Assembly: GCA_946811695.1 (NCBI GenBank)
Contig: OX328132.1
Span: 121,718,235-121,782,234, forward strand
Direction: 5' to 3'
DNA: 64,000 nt
Source of the DNA: Gonocerus acuteangulatus
Taxonomy: Eukaryota; Arthropoda; Insecta; Hemiptera; Coreidae
Part shown: positions 10,889 through 22,756 of the stretch, one piece after another
How positions within the stretch are numbered: position 1 is the stretch's first letter
Layout of the letters: each line of letters begins with the position of its first letter
Notes under the pieces: generated by a model
The model's database searches: none
The model's input: the letters and a program-made list of their open reading frames with translations, nothing else
What the model was told of the DNA's origin: nothing
Position numbers and translations under genes: made by a program

Positions 10889-11923
10889 CTATTGTGGGCC
10901 TCGGGCAGGGGGCATCCCTCGGCCGTTCGCATTTGGGTAACGCCCCTGAATTTTAGGACTTTCCCCCCTTGCCCCCCGATCTTGGTTGCCCTTGCACTCT
11001 CTGGCTATATGACCAACCCCATTACACTGGTAGCACCGCATATTCTGACGGCCTGTACCTCTAACTGGTTGCCATGCCCTTCGACAGTCACGGGCGAAGT
11101 GACCCCTGACTCCGCACCTAAAACACGCTTCCTTTCGCTCGCTCGCTGCAACGGCTACTCCCTTTTCTTCAAGTCCTAGAGGTTCATCTTCCTCACAAAA
11201 TTCCACAGCTACCACTTCTCTACACGTAAAATGCTGCGACTCTCCTCGGCCCAGCTCCTCCTCGATAGCAGTGGCCCTTTCGACAGCCCCTTGCAAATTA
11301 GAAGGGAAGCTAAGACGGGTTTGCTGTCCTATCTCTCCCTTCAGCCCCGACAAATAAGCTGACAGGACAACTTTGTCCAAAAGGTTCCTTGCACCCTTGC
11401 GTTCCTCCTCGGAACCTGATGCCCCACAGGATTTTTCCCCTAGCTTACGGCAGCGGTCGGCAAACGCTCTGACCCCCTCCCCTTTTTCCTGCCTCATGTT
11501 GCTCAATTGTAGTAAAAACTGTTCGTGACGCCTAACCTCCCTGAACCTTTCCAAGAGAGCCACCTTAATAGTGTCGTAGGGCACCCCGGGCCCTTGTAAA
11601 TCGGTACGACTCGCCAGAAAAGACGCGGCTGAGCCCTTGAGGCGCATCCGGACCACGAGCGCCATATCTTTATCTTCCCATTGCCCACTATCTGCTACTA
11701 ATTCCAGTCCGTTCAAGTAGTCAGTGACAGGGACCGAAGAATCATCGCCTGACCAAGGTGCTACCATCGCCTGTAAGGACATATCCCGCCTCGGCGCCAT
11801 AGACCCCGACATTCGTGCTGACTCCCGGGACTTTGTTAGTTCTTCCTTAAATAACTGATTAGCCTTTAAAGCCTCCTCTAGTTGGCCCTTCAGGTTCGTA
11901 ATTAGTTCTTCTGGATTCGCCAT
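10889..11923 (-). CDS. gag: Gypsy Gag polyprotein
   Basis: A complete 344-codon frame starts at a true ATG and ends in TAG. The N-terminus is predicted coiled coil (about residues 1-35), followed by a retrotransposon-gag capsid-like domain (about 60-230, including a long Arg/Glu-rich helical stretch). Two CCHC zinc knuckles lie at about 266-279 (CFRCGVRGHFARDC) and 293-306 (CYQCNGVGHIAREC), ahead of a basic Gly/Arg/Pro-rich tail. Two knuckles and this size fit Gypsy Gag, which assembles virus-like particles and binds element RNA. No internal stop is present, so Gag is the only intact ORF of this copy. Pol follows in the -1 frame. Confidence 0.93.
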   Translation of the reverse strand: MANPEELITNLKGQLEEALKANQLFKEELTKSRESARMSGSMAPRRDMSLQAMVAPWSGDDSSVPVTDYLNGLELVADSGQWEDKDMALVVRMRLKGSAASFLASRTDLQGPGVPYDTIKVALLERFREVRRHEQFLLQLSNMRQEKGEGVRAFADRCRKLGEKSCGASGSEEERKGARNLLDKVVLSAYLSGLKGEIGQQTRLSFPSNLQGAVERATAIEEELGRGESQHFTCREVVAVEFCEEDEPLGLEEKGVAVAASERKEACFRCGVRGHFARDCRRAWQPVRGTGRQNMRCYQCNGVGHIARECKGNQDRGARGESPKIQGRYPNANGRGMPPARGPQ

Positions 11924-12247
11924 CTTATGTGCTTTAAAATAAGTACCCGCACGCCTATATTACAAAAACCCTTACAAAAAAAACTAAATCACGGGCCGTA
12001 TAATAATACGCTAAGATATTATCCCATATCTTACACCGTAATCATCAACAGAGTGCCCGATGTAAACAGCGTGTCCGATTACAGCGAACACGATAAGCTA
12101 GCCCCCCGCTGCCCGCTACAGCCTCGCGAGAAGATAAGAGTCGCTTTCTCAGCTCCCCCCCCCGCCTCCTAGCTACTCGCTACTCTGCAAGCTCCTTCAC
12201 TCGCTTCTTTAAAATTATTCGCAGTCAACCCCACACCTGACACCAGT
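11924..12247 (-). promoter_or_regulatory. Gypsy 5' leader and primer-binding site
   Basis: Directly inside the 5' LTR the minus strand reads TGGTGTCAGGTGTGGGGTT at about 12,228-12,246. This resembles the complement of a tRNA-Leu 3' end including CCA (TGGTGTCAG core), so a Leu tRNA is the likely reverse-transcription primer. The rest of the leader up to the gag ATG holds no ORF of note. Confidence 0.65.
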
Positions 12248-12503
12248 TGTAACATGTAGGAAACCAGGAGCAGGAAAAATAAATAAAATAATAAAAAAAA
12301 GGAAAGGCTAAATGAAATAGGTTTAGCATGATGAAACTTATTTTTATTATTTAATATTAGTACCCCTTTAATTTTTAATAGCCCTTTCAAAACTTGAACT
12401 GTGCCCAGGCCTAATAAGAGTTGGCAAGTGGTAGCAGAGACTTACCAAGGGTCTGCATCTCTTCTTCGCCAGTCCACCGGTCACAAGATCTGCCACTATG
12501 GTT
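12248..12503 (-). repeat. Gypsy 5' LTR, internally deleted and cut by gap
   Basis: Bases 12,248-12,494 match 5,258-5,504 of the 3' LTR. The next nine bases (ACTATGGTT) match 5,702-5,710, so 197 bp present in the other LTR are missing. Only the terminal ACA would be needed to complete the LTR, and the N run starts exactly there. In element orientation the missing part is almost all of the U3 region, where a promoter would lie. This is either a real deletion or an assembly artefact at the contig end. Confidence 0.85.
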
Positions 12504-12703
12504 NNNNNNNNNNNNNNNNNNNNNNNNNNNNNNNNNNNNNNNNNNNNNNNNNNNNNNNNNNNNNNNNNNNNNNNNNNNNNNNNNNNNNNNNNNNNNNNNN
12601 NNNNNNNNNNNNNNNNNNNNNNNNNNNNNNNNNNNNNNNNNNNNNNNNNNNNNNNNNNNNNNNNNNNNNNNNNNNNNNNNNNNNNNNNNNNNNNNNNNNN
12701 NNN
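12504..12703. other. Scaffold gap (200 N)
   Basis: Exactly 200 consecutive N, the look of a fixed-size placeholder. The order, orientation and distance of the flanking contigs are therefore scaffold inference. ORFs drawn through this stretch are not real. Confidence 0.99.
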
Positions 12704-13658
12704 CTGCAAATACGTAGATGATCTTTTGCTGATGATAAACCCTAACACACTAACAGACATACTTACCTGTTTCAATTCCTTTTACACTAGGCTTCAATTC
12801 ACCGTCGAAATAGAACAGGACAGACAGCTCCCATACTTGGACATCTTACTAATTAGACAGACTGACGGTACTATTATTACTGACTGGTACACAAAACCCA
12901 CATACTCGGGACGGTTACTTAATTTTCATTCATCCCATCCTTACCACCTCAAGATTAATGTAGCCAGAAATCTCCTTCGCCGAGTCCTCTCCCTATCCCA
13001 TGCTTCCTTCCACAATAAAAATATTAATATCGCCTCAGATATATTGGCACGCAACCAATTTCCCCCCAACCTCATAAAATCCCTTGTTAAAAAAGTAAAA
13101 TCCCAACTTTCCAACACTATCTCTCCCAATTCTTCCCTAACTCCCAGTTCCCAAATGTTCCGATCTCTACCATTTACACCTGGACTGACTGATAAACTTA
13201 CAAAGACAATTAAAAAATCCTACCCTTCCCTAAATTTTGGATTGAAAACTACCAACAAACTCAAAACCCTCTACACCAAACTCAAAGATCCCATCCCTTT
13301 TGAACATACCACCCGATGTGTTTACCAAGTCCCTTGCCAAACCCCTTCCTGTAATGGTGTATACATAGGAGAAACCATAAATGACATTCACTCACGTCTT
13401 ACACAACATAAACGAACCATCACTAATAAAGAAATAGATAAATCTGCACTTGCAAAACACGCCATTACACAAAAACACACTTTTAACTTCGACGACACGA
13501 AAATTCTTTCTACACAACGAAACAAAAAAAGACTACAGATCTCGGAATGTGTACACATAAACTTAAACAAAAACAATATAAATTACAAAACTGACCAACA
13601 AGGCATTTCTCCTATGTACGCTAATATTTTCCAAATACTCTCCCGACCACCTACCTAG
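12704..13658 (+). CDS. Penelope-like element (PLE-1) polyprotein, C-terminal part: RT end plus GIY-YIG endonuclease
   Basis: The open frame emerges from the N gap at CKYVDDLLLMIN, the catalytic YVDD motif of the reverse transcriptase. It runs uninterrupted for about 317 codons to TAG. The RT palm continues with LPYLDILLIR and a WYTKPTYSGRLLNFHSSHP segment typical of PLE RTs. A Lys/Ser-rich linker follows. The C-terminal GIY-YIG-type nuclease has CNGVYIGETIND, then RLTQHKR and SALAKHAITQKH, preceded by a Cys pair (PCQTPSC) typical of PLEs. PLEs use this RT and nuclease for target-primed retrotransposition. The visible part has no frameshift and looks intact; the N-terminal half of RT is hidden by the gap or absent. 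A hammerhead-like terminal motif follows at 14,165. Confidence 0.9.
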
Positions 13659-14275
13659 ATTTTTACCTTGCCCCTTGGGTATCCTTCCATTAACACCTTT
13701 TTCTCCTTTCCTGTCATAAAATGTCATAAACATCTGTTTGATCCTTACCGCCCGTTTCCCCCACCTCTTGCTGTTTCCAGTTACATATACCCCTTGCAGA
13801 TTCCTTTTTTCCTTAGACACTTTCACAATGGTTACTTAATTGCCAACCTTGGTCTTCCTCTGCCGCTCGGCATTTCCATTGGTATGTAGTATCTTATTTC
13901 TTTGTAAAATTAATTAATGTTACTATTAGCTACTATATTTGTCATTGGTATATAGTTTTCTTATTTCTTTGTAAAATCAATTAATGTTACTAATTACTAT
14001 TAAAATCAATTACTGTACCTATTTTCTTTTTCATTCTACTCATTCTAAGAATTTAAGACGATATGTTCTGTTATAAGTTAAATTGTATCTATAGTTCTGT
14101 TACCTATCACAATTATAAATTTTTCTTGTTTGTTTCTGTATTAATTTATTTTTTGTCATTTTAGCTGACGAAGGCTACCAATGAGTAGCCGAAACGTCCG
14201 AAATATAGATTTTTTTAAAACAAAAATCATATTGAGGTTTATTTAGCCGAATCCCAACCATTCCATCTTTACTTA
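13659..14275 (+). repeat. PLE-1 3' untranslated and terminal-repeat region
   Basis: AT-rich sequence runs from the PLE stop codon to the hammerhead-like hairpin at 14,165 and a terminal block containing TAGCCGAATCCCAAC. That block recurs next to the hairpin at 57,633, so it belongs to the element family. Two short near-repeats (TTCTTATTTCTTTGTAAAAT) lie near 13,890 and 13,960. The element end near 14,275 is an estimate. Confidence 0.6.
14165..14195 (+). ncRNA. Hammerhead-ribozyme-like core, PLE-1
   Basis: CTGACGA is followed by an extra A, a perfect 6-bp stem (GGCTAC/GTAGCC, loop CAATGA) and GAAAC. This matches the CUGANGA - stem II - GAAA arrangement of hammerhead ribozymes, known from PLE terminal repeats. 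Caveats are the unpaired A after the CUGANGA box and a cleavage site and stem III that I could not place with confidence. Confidence 0.55.
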
Positions 14276-15319
14276 AGAAATATCTAGTTGATTGTTTGAG
14301 TTTTATTATCAAAAACCTAGGAGTGAATTAGAGTTTACATATTCTTTTTATTATGGAGCCTCCACCGGTTACAAGTTCAATGAGTTAGAAGATCAAAAAG
14401 TTTGGTGATCACTCCCCCCCCCCAATCTGAATTTCTATATGATACCTACATTAACCATAGTCAGTACTAATAAAGGTAGTTAGTAGTTAAGTATATATTA
14501 TAATTATTTCCTTTAAGTATAATCTGCAAACTAAATTTTTAATTAAGAATTTATTTCAGGATTTAATTTATCTTCTGAATTTAATTTCTGACAAGTTTTG
14601 TTTGCTTCAATAATTATTTTATATTATTATTATGACTTTAATTATTTTCTTTACATTAATAGAAATAATATCATACTAGCAATTTATTAGGATTAATAAT
14701 GTTATAGCTTTTTTTTTATATAAGACAGAACATTGTTTTTTAATGGATTCTTTAACAAATATCTAAAATTTCTCTGTTACTTAAGGATATTTAAAAACTA
14801 AATTATTGGCAAAATGCATGATACATAAAAGTCTTAAGTGTGAAATTGCAAACCAGAAGGATTTATGCTTCCAAGTTTTTGAAGAAACACAACACTCTAC
14901 AGAGGAAGATTGAAATATCTCCTTAAAGCTGATAAAGAAGAAAGAAATTAGGTTTCATAAAGGAATCCCTAGCAAATCCTAATGTCTAATTATAATTACA
15001 GCTGGAAGATATTAGATATACATAATTACTAAATTCATTAATATTCCTTTTACAACTTGAAAACACAATCTACATTATATACATACCTTTCTTCATCATT
15101 TTATGTATGCAGTACGATATGACCATATAAACATTACCAAATACTCATAATTTTTTTCAAGCAATAGAAATTTTTAAGTAATACTACTTTCTTATTTTAG
15201 ATTATTATACTTTTTTTAATGAAAATAAGACTTAATAATTTCTTCAACATGCAGTATTTACAATTAGTCTCCTCTGAGAATAATTGTAAATACTACTTCA
15301 ACTAATTTTTTTTTAATAA

Positions 15320-15320
<1 letters not shown>
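14276..15320. other. Anonymous AT-rich DNA
   Basis: No gene, domain or recognisable repeat is visible. Short homopolymer runs only, including a C-run near 14,415. Confidence 0.6.

Positions 15321-15322
<2 letters not shown>

Positions 15323-15393
<71 letters not shown>
15323..15393. repeat. Compound (CT)n(AT)n microsatellite
   Basis: About 27 bp of CT repeats run directly into about 43 bp of AT repeats. Confidence 0.95.
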
Positions 15394-15396
<3 letters not shown>

Positions 15397-17166
15397 TTCT
15401 CTCTCACTCACACGTTCTGACCATTGATGCCACAAAACACGGTGAGCAAAATTATGGAAGCCGATAACAGTGGTAAAAAAGAAATACATTTCGGGCTCTC
15501 AGGAGCTGCGTCATCTTGGCGTGTTTCCATATAATACTAATCGCTGAGTCTATTTGAAAAAGTTCGAATGGAATCTCTTAATAATTGAACAAAACTAAAA
15601 AGTCTCAACGTTATATCGGGCTGAAGTGGGCCGATCCGAATTTAAGCCTGTAACTTTATACTTGAAAATTTGTTTTGCTTTTGAATGGTTACCTTGAAGG
15701 AACCACGATTTCTAACTGTTATCGAGATTAAATATACGAATAATTCATAACAGCTGACTAATGTTAATATAATATTTTTTTTGTTTTGTTTTTTTTAATT
15801 TGCTCTTTTCCGAACGTGTCTAAAAAGCATGTGTCTTGTTTTTATAAATTTGTAACTTTTATAAATATTTTCTATCTCTCCGTCGCTTAAGACCCCCGAA
15901 AAATTTAAATTCTTTGGTTTTCTAGTTCATTCGACCATAAGTTATCACATTGAGAGTTCTTAAGTTAATTCTATCCTCTACATGTAAATACCAATCCAAA
16001 ATGTCCCTAAAAGTCCAATAACGTAAGCCCTACGATAGTTTTTGCGTATTTCATAATAAAACCCCAGATTGGAGAGTATGAAGTAGATACTCTCCCTAGG
16101 CGTGAACTATTTCCCAAGTTCCCCGAGAAACTGCTTAGAGTATGAAACTATTTGGCTGAGCTAGAGGAGTTTTTCTGCTGATATTCTACCATCAGGGAAA
16201 CCATACGAAAGTCTGTCTTCTTCAAGAGGTTGATCAACAGTGTCTAATTTAAGGCAAGAGGTTTTTCAGGGTTTTTTTCTCGGTCCTGTTTTTACAATCT
16301 CGAACCTTCTTAACTCAAGGAGTTTATAAACAAATGTTATTTAATAACACCAACATTTGTTTACTCCATGGAAAAATAAACATTCTTTTTCCCCTTTAAA
16401 TCCTTAGTAAAAACGGAATTATCTTTCCTGGCCTAAAATCAAATTATTTATGTAGCAGAAGGTATAATTTCATAAACTACACACCATTCATCAAGAATCC
16501 TTTATTTTTCTCTAAATGTTTCAAGAATTTGTTACGCCTTTTCAGGAGAAATAGAGTAGATATTACATCCTTAACCCTAGAGAACCTTCTGGAGACAGGG
16601 CCACGTCTAGACTGACATGACCAATCACGGCTTCTGTAGATCAGCTGTTTAAAATCCATTGCTAAATGTAGATTTCTCATAAGAAGTCATTGGCATTTTA
16701 TAACAAGTATTGTCTATTAAGCTAAAAAATATTTTATCCGCATATTTAATTTCGTTTTTTTTTATGAAATTTATTTTTCATGATCTTACTTATATGTACA
16801 TTTTCTTTTATTTTTGCCGTTAGGAAAAAAGCTTAGCTTAATCCTGCAGAGTCTTTAGTAGGTTAACTAGAGTAATGCATATTATGGAGTCAAACAAACG
16901 ATACTTAATCAATTTGTATGTTCTATTGCCATGGAACAGTTCTAGATATGGTGTTGGAAATGGTTTTATTAGGTTCCCTACATTCAGTCACTTATAAAAC
17001 GGTTACCTCGAAGCCTTGTAACGCAAAAATGTAAGCGTTACGGTTTTATGGCTCGAATTTTCCACAAACAAAAACATATTTCGGTGGACGGATTCTGCTG
17101 GTTAACGAACTCAACCTATCAAATCGCAAAAAGTATTTTTTTACCAAATTTCATTAAAATCAGTCT

Positions 17167-17168
<2 letters not shown>
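15394..17168. other. Anonymous DNA between PLE-1 and the right arm
   Basis: No protein domain or RNA gene is seen. This sequence has no counterpart beside the left arm, where the Gypsy element sits instead. Confidence 0.55.
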
Positions 17169-17231
<63 letters not shown>

Positions 17232-18315
17232 GTTATTATCCTGTACTGCTGTGGGTTCTGAAACGTTAAATGTCCTAGTCTGCACTTCTGGACTGCGTAA
17301 TGAGGTCAACCTCATAGGCGGGTTTCCTCCCAATGGAGGGCAAAAGGAAACACGCTAAAAATGTAGTTTTATTATTCTCATTACCGAACCACGACAATGC
17401 CTTCCAAGACCATCTCTTCTTGAAGGATCAACTACCTCTTCTCGGCCAAACCTTTAGGATCATGCCACGGCCAATCCGGGGAATATGGTATATCAGTCTG
17501 AAGGGCGAGACCCGAACACTTGGGCTGTAAGTGCCGAATAGCATTCTCAAAATAAGGCAATGACATCTGTGCTCTGACTACAATAAAACAGCCTTATCGG
17601 CCTGCAACCGAAACCCTCCTTCCCAGGTACATTCCACATTTCGTCGTAGCCAGCACATGTGTTAGGGCAGCCAGCCCTAACTCCTAACATTACAAAAAAA
17701 AAGCACACACACCTGCAGACACATATCTATATATAAAATAAAATAAAAATATAAAGTGTCAGTGATTTTAGTCCTTATCTCGCTAAAATTAATTTACGAT
17801 GTGTTGATAAATTGAAAGGATTGTATGCCCATGTGGACCTGAAGTATAGGGCTATAGGATTTGATAATAGCAAATTAAACATCATATCCTCCACCTCTAT
17901 AAGTCAGTTCAACGTGGCTATGAAATCCTTCGAAATTTTCAAACAATTGCAAATTAATTAAAGATAAAGATTAAATTGAATCTTTTCCTCTTTCTTAGCT
18001 CTCCATCCTGACTTTTTAAAATGAAGATATATATACATAATACAACCACCAATCGCAGCGATGTACCCACCTTGTTGAAAAGTGATGTTGCAAAGGGATT
18101 AAGGATCAGTGAATAATTAACATTGTCATACAAACATTTTTCATAATATCCACCAATCACAGCTGGGTCAGTGTATAATTAACGTTGTCATACAACAGTA
18201 CTTCTTAATAACTTCCAATCGCATCGAAATAACTATATTGTGGAAAAAGTGATGCTGCAAAAAGATCAGTGTAGACTTACCGTTTCGGAGTATTAAGTTA
18301 TTATGTTATTTGAAA

Positions 18316-20110
18316 TGAAGAATTGAAGAAAAGGAATCGGTTGTAGCCCTGACAGTTGATTCTACGAAGAGATGCTATTTAGGCCAACTATTAGCTGAGC
18401 TGACAATCGGACATCAAAAGGTGTACAAACGTTTCATGACAATTAGATTCGAACAGTTTAACGTTCTTTACAACGAGCAGACACTAAAGTGAGAAAAGCT
18501 AAAAGAAATTTTTAAAAAATACACACCTGATGTTGTTGGTTGTCACTATTCACTTTTCGGGCTATTTACAGAAAGTGGCAAGTGATTACTGCCCCCCCCC
18601 CGAATAGTAGTTGGGTAGCTTACTTGTCGCTTAGTAAATAGAAGTGATTTATATTCACTTAATCTTACTGTGCTTCTAATACTTGTCACTAAGCAAAACA
18701 AAATGGTAGTAACCACCAAGTAGGGTTATTTATTGTAAAGTTTAATGAAATTTAAACGTTTTAAACTATGAATAACCATATTGCACATTAAATATTCCGA
18801 CTTGATATCATTGATAGATTCTGTGTAAAAAATCTCTTTGCCAAGTTCATTTTTTTTTTTTTTTTTTTTTAATTTTCCTAAATGGAATTATTGCGCAGAA
18901 CGTATGCACTATTTTGTACATGATTATTGCCACGTGTAGTTTATAAAATCGTTGGCAACACTGTCACTGAAATGTACTTGTGGCATATTTTGCTAATCAT
19001 TGCTCCCCCAATGTTGTATTTTCGTTCCCCGTTGTGGTGTGCTAGCTAGCCATTGTATTATACACTTCACTGAATCTGAGAACTGGTTTGCCTTCTCTTG
19101 ACTGGCTCCCTTGATGTAGGAAGGGTGTGGCAGGAGGCGGGCCTTCATATCGATCTAAAATGGAATCTTCCAGTAAATATTTAGTTATTTTCATCAAATC
19201 CAACCAATAAATAAAGAATTGAAGAAAAGGAATCGGTTGTAGCCCTGACAGTTGATTCTACGAAGAGATGCTATTTAGGCCAACTATTAGCTGAGCTGAC
19301 AATCGGACATCAAAAGGTGTACAAACGTTTCATGACAATTAGATTCGAACAGTTTAACGTTCTTTACAACGAGCAGACACTAAAGTGAGAAAAGCTAAAA
19401 GAAATTTTTAAAAAATACACACCTGATGTTGTTGGTTGTCACTATTCACTTTTCGGGCTATTTACAGAAAGTGGCAAGTGATTACTGCCCCCCCCCCCCC
19501 CCCCCCCCGAATAGTAGTTGGGTAGCTTACTTGTCGCTTAGTAAATAGAAGTGATTTATATTCACTTAATCTTACTGTGCTTCTAATACTTGTCACTAAG
19601 CAAAACAAAATGGTAGTAACCACCAAGTAGGGTTATTTATTGTAAAGTTTAATGAAATTTAAACGTTTTAAACTATGAATAACCATATTGCACATTAAAT
19701 ATTCCGACTTGATATCATTGATAGATTCTGTGTAAAAAATCTCTTTGCCAAGTTCATTTTTTTTTTTTTTTTTTTTTTAATTTTCCTAAATGGAATTATT
19801 GCGCAGAACGTATGCACTATTTTGTACATGATTATTGCCACGTGTAGTTTATAAAATCGTTGGCAACACTGTCACTGAAATGTACTTGTGGCATATTTTG
19901 CTAATCATTGCTCCCCCAATGTTGTATTTTCGTTCCCCGTTGTGGTGTGCTAGCTAGCCATTGTATTATACACTTCACTGAATCTGAGAACTGGTTTGCC
20001 TTCTCTTGACTGGCTCCCTTGATGTAGGAAGGGTGTGGCAGGAGGCGGGCCTTCTTATCGATCTAAAATGGAATCTTCCAGTAAATATTTAGTTATTTTC
20101 ATCAAATCCA
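18316..20110. repeat. 896-bp tandem duplication inside the right arm
   Basis: The block starting AGAATTGAAGAAAAGGAATC occurs at about 18,318 and again 896 bp later. The two copies are nearly identical; the clearest differences are the C-tract (about 10 versus 20 C) and the length of a T-tract near 18,850 and 19,760. The left arm has one copy. The junction is near 19,208-19,215, at a short AATAAA-like overlap. Confidence 0.9.
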
Positions 20111-21677
20111 ACCAATAAATATCCTAATTCATACACTTCTGATCCAGTTCTTATTAATTAACGGAGATAAAATACTTTAGACATCTTCATATTTTTCTTC
20201 TTGTAGGTTTAAATTTCTTTAATTTAGTTCTATGCATTTGCTAATTAAACAATATGATAATTCTCATTGATAGGTACTTTGTATTATTGTTGGTGCCACG
20301 ATTAAATGTCTCAATCAATGATATTTTTCGTTGCGCAAGTCTTATGTTCATGAATATGGATGCTGCGCATTTGCTATTGACAAAATATGATAATTCTCTT
20401 TGATAGGTAGGTATTTGGTACTTATTATTTTCGGCACTATTATTAAATATCTCAATCACAGATATTGTTCTTCGCTCAAGCCTTATTTGCATTATTATGG
20501 TTGCTACGCATTTGATATTAAGAAAATATGATTAAAAATAAAGAACATTTAAGGGCTAGAATGTCATAATAAAGCAATCATGAAGGTACTAGGTACTTTT
20601 ATGTTTTTGGTATCTCTTTCATAATGTTTAAATATTTCTCTTTCGAGTTGTTATTAGTTAATTTATCCTTTATATTTCTTTGATTTAATTTAAATAAATA
20701 ATAAGTCCAATTTTACATATTGCTAATGACTAATTAGTCATTTAACCACTAATAGAAATCCTTACCTAGAGCATAAAAAACTTTGAAATGTTTTTATTTT
20801 TAACGGATTATTGTGAATAATCGTTCATTTTATGAAATTCGTATCGTACATTATTTTCTAAAATTTTCAATATATTTGTTAAGGTAAATTGAATGATATA
20901 GAAATAATTAGCTGTGGGGGGAAAAGCGGGGAAACTTTGTCGTGAAAAGGGAAATTTATTTCCCCCAATTTGTGTAAAATCTAGTCGATCATGTTGTTGC
21001 ATTCATTTCAAAGTTTTAATTCTGGCTTATTTGGATAATTTCTTTATTTTAAATTATTATTATCTCCGAGGTATGCCATTAAATTACTCTTCTGTGGTTA
21101 AGTGCTGGTTATAGTGGTATTTGTTCTGCCATGTCAGTAGGTACCTAATGTGAAATAATGCAAAACTGTTTATTTTAAACAAATTGTTTCATCTCAAGCA
21201 ATCATAATTAGAATATCAGTTTCTGAGTAAGTAATATTATAATTCCAATTACTTTAGTATAAAAATCTAATTCAGTATGTCTTAAAAAATTAAATTGAAT
21301 AAAAATTGAAATTGTATTCTTCTTATAGAAAAAAAAAATGTTTCAATAATTTAGTAAAGTAGGTAGGTATAATACATCAATAAATAAAATGATGCTTGGT
21401 AATTTGATTATATAATCTCTTAGTAAAAAAATCATAACCAAAACTATAGTTGCTGCTTGTAAAATCTTTACAAAAAGATAAATCTGAGAATGCAAAATAA
21501 TCTTCCCTTCTATTTTACATTTTAATGAAAGTGAAAGTATGTCTAATGAATACAATTTTCAATGAATTATCATTATGTTACTTATTAAACTTAGACCTTG
21601 AAGTGGATTTGTGCTTATTGTAAATCTCACAGAAATTAATTGAAAGAGTTATGTACCCCACTATGATAAACGCTTGT

Positions 21678-21679
<2 letters not shown>

Positions 21680-21718
<39 letters not shown>
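21680..21718. repeat. (TA)n microsatellite
   Basis: A TA run of about 40 bp at the site where the left arm has two TA runs and two direct repeats. Confidence 0.9.
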
Positions 21719-21719
<1 letters not shown>

Positions 21720-22756
21720 TTTTTTCTAGTAATAGTATTGTCGAGTAGGTTACTAGCTTATATGGTTATATGGGTGTCCTGATACTTGTCTGCCAGGATC
21801 TTCAGAATTTTTCATTGATAGTATGACATTTCGTTTTTTAAAAGTGAACTTGTTATTTCTTTTTTTTTTTTGTCATATTGTTTTTATAGATCAATATTGA
21901 GTGTGTTTGGTAGTCATGAATATGTAATTTCTGGTAGTTCATGTCAAGGCGAAGTCTGAGTTACTAAGATAGCCCTTGGATATTATTATTTTCTTTTTAC
22001 AATTAATTCCTGTTGTTGGGCTCGTCAGTGTAATTGATTTGAGTTTTCATGTGAACAATGCAGATTATGAACTGTTGTTTCTTGTTTACTCATGAGAGAT
22101 CCTGATGTCATCCTCTCTGTTTAATATAAATATGCATTATAATTTTATGCTAGAATAGGGAGTGTATGCTTATAAATAAGAACGGGTTTCAAGTTATATA
22201 CTTCTGCTCATCTAAATCTTCTTGCGTTTTTGGTTATTCTTATGTCTTAGGAAATTTCCATTTATAGAATTTTGAGTTCATTCTTACATGGTTTAGCTAA
22301 ATGCTGGAGACAATTAAAAAATTATCTTTTATTTGGTTATATGATGTCATTCCATGATATAATATAATATTAATATGTTATATGTCATATTTTATGTTAT
22401 ATGTTTTATTTTGTTCTTTGCCAATCCATGTTATACTTTGCTCAATTTGCTTACAGGGATAATTTTGTATTTTGATTTTCTATGTTGCTGTTTTTTTTTC
22501 ATTTTTTTTTCAGGAATTTACTCTACTTTGAATATTGGTGCAGGTTTATGTTATTTTGAGTTGTTAAGACAGATATCTAAACTTCTGGCTTAATGTTTAA
22601 GGAATCAGTATCAGTACAGCTAGAACCTATTGTCTCACATCGTCTAAATTCATGTAAGTAAATATTTTTTATTTCGTAGTTTTGTAGACAAATCTTAAAG
22701 GCATTTATCTTTTGTTATTAAGCCTATGTTTGTGTCCATAATAATAATTGGGTACC

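Larger units (their letters stand above)
5258..12503 (-). mobile_element. Ty3/Gypsy LTR retrotransposon with env-like third ORF, defective
   Basis: The element lies on the minus strand in the order 5' LTR (right side), primer-binding site, gag, pol, env-like region, polypurine tract, 3' LTR (left side). The LTR has TGTAAC...GTTACA short inverted termini. Pol carries the Gypsy order protease, reverse transcriptase, RNase H, integrase. It is defective: pol has a frameshift before the end of the integrase core, the env-like region is split across frames, and the 5' LTR lacks 197 bp. Its GC content is visibly higher than the surrounding DNA, which helps mark its limits. The right end runs into the scaffold gap. 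Confidence 0.93.

Noticed and set aside
7042..10956. Plus-strand ORFs over the Gypsy pol region
   Set aside because: They are antisense shadows of the minus-strand gag and pol frames with no recognisable domain.
12368..13658. Long ORFs running through 12,504-12,703
   Set aside because: They are drawn through 200 N and have no sequence support across the gap; only the PLE part from 12,704 is real.
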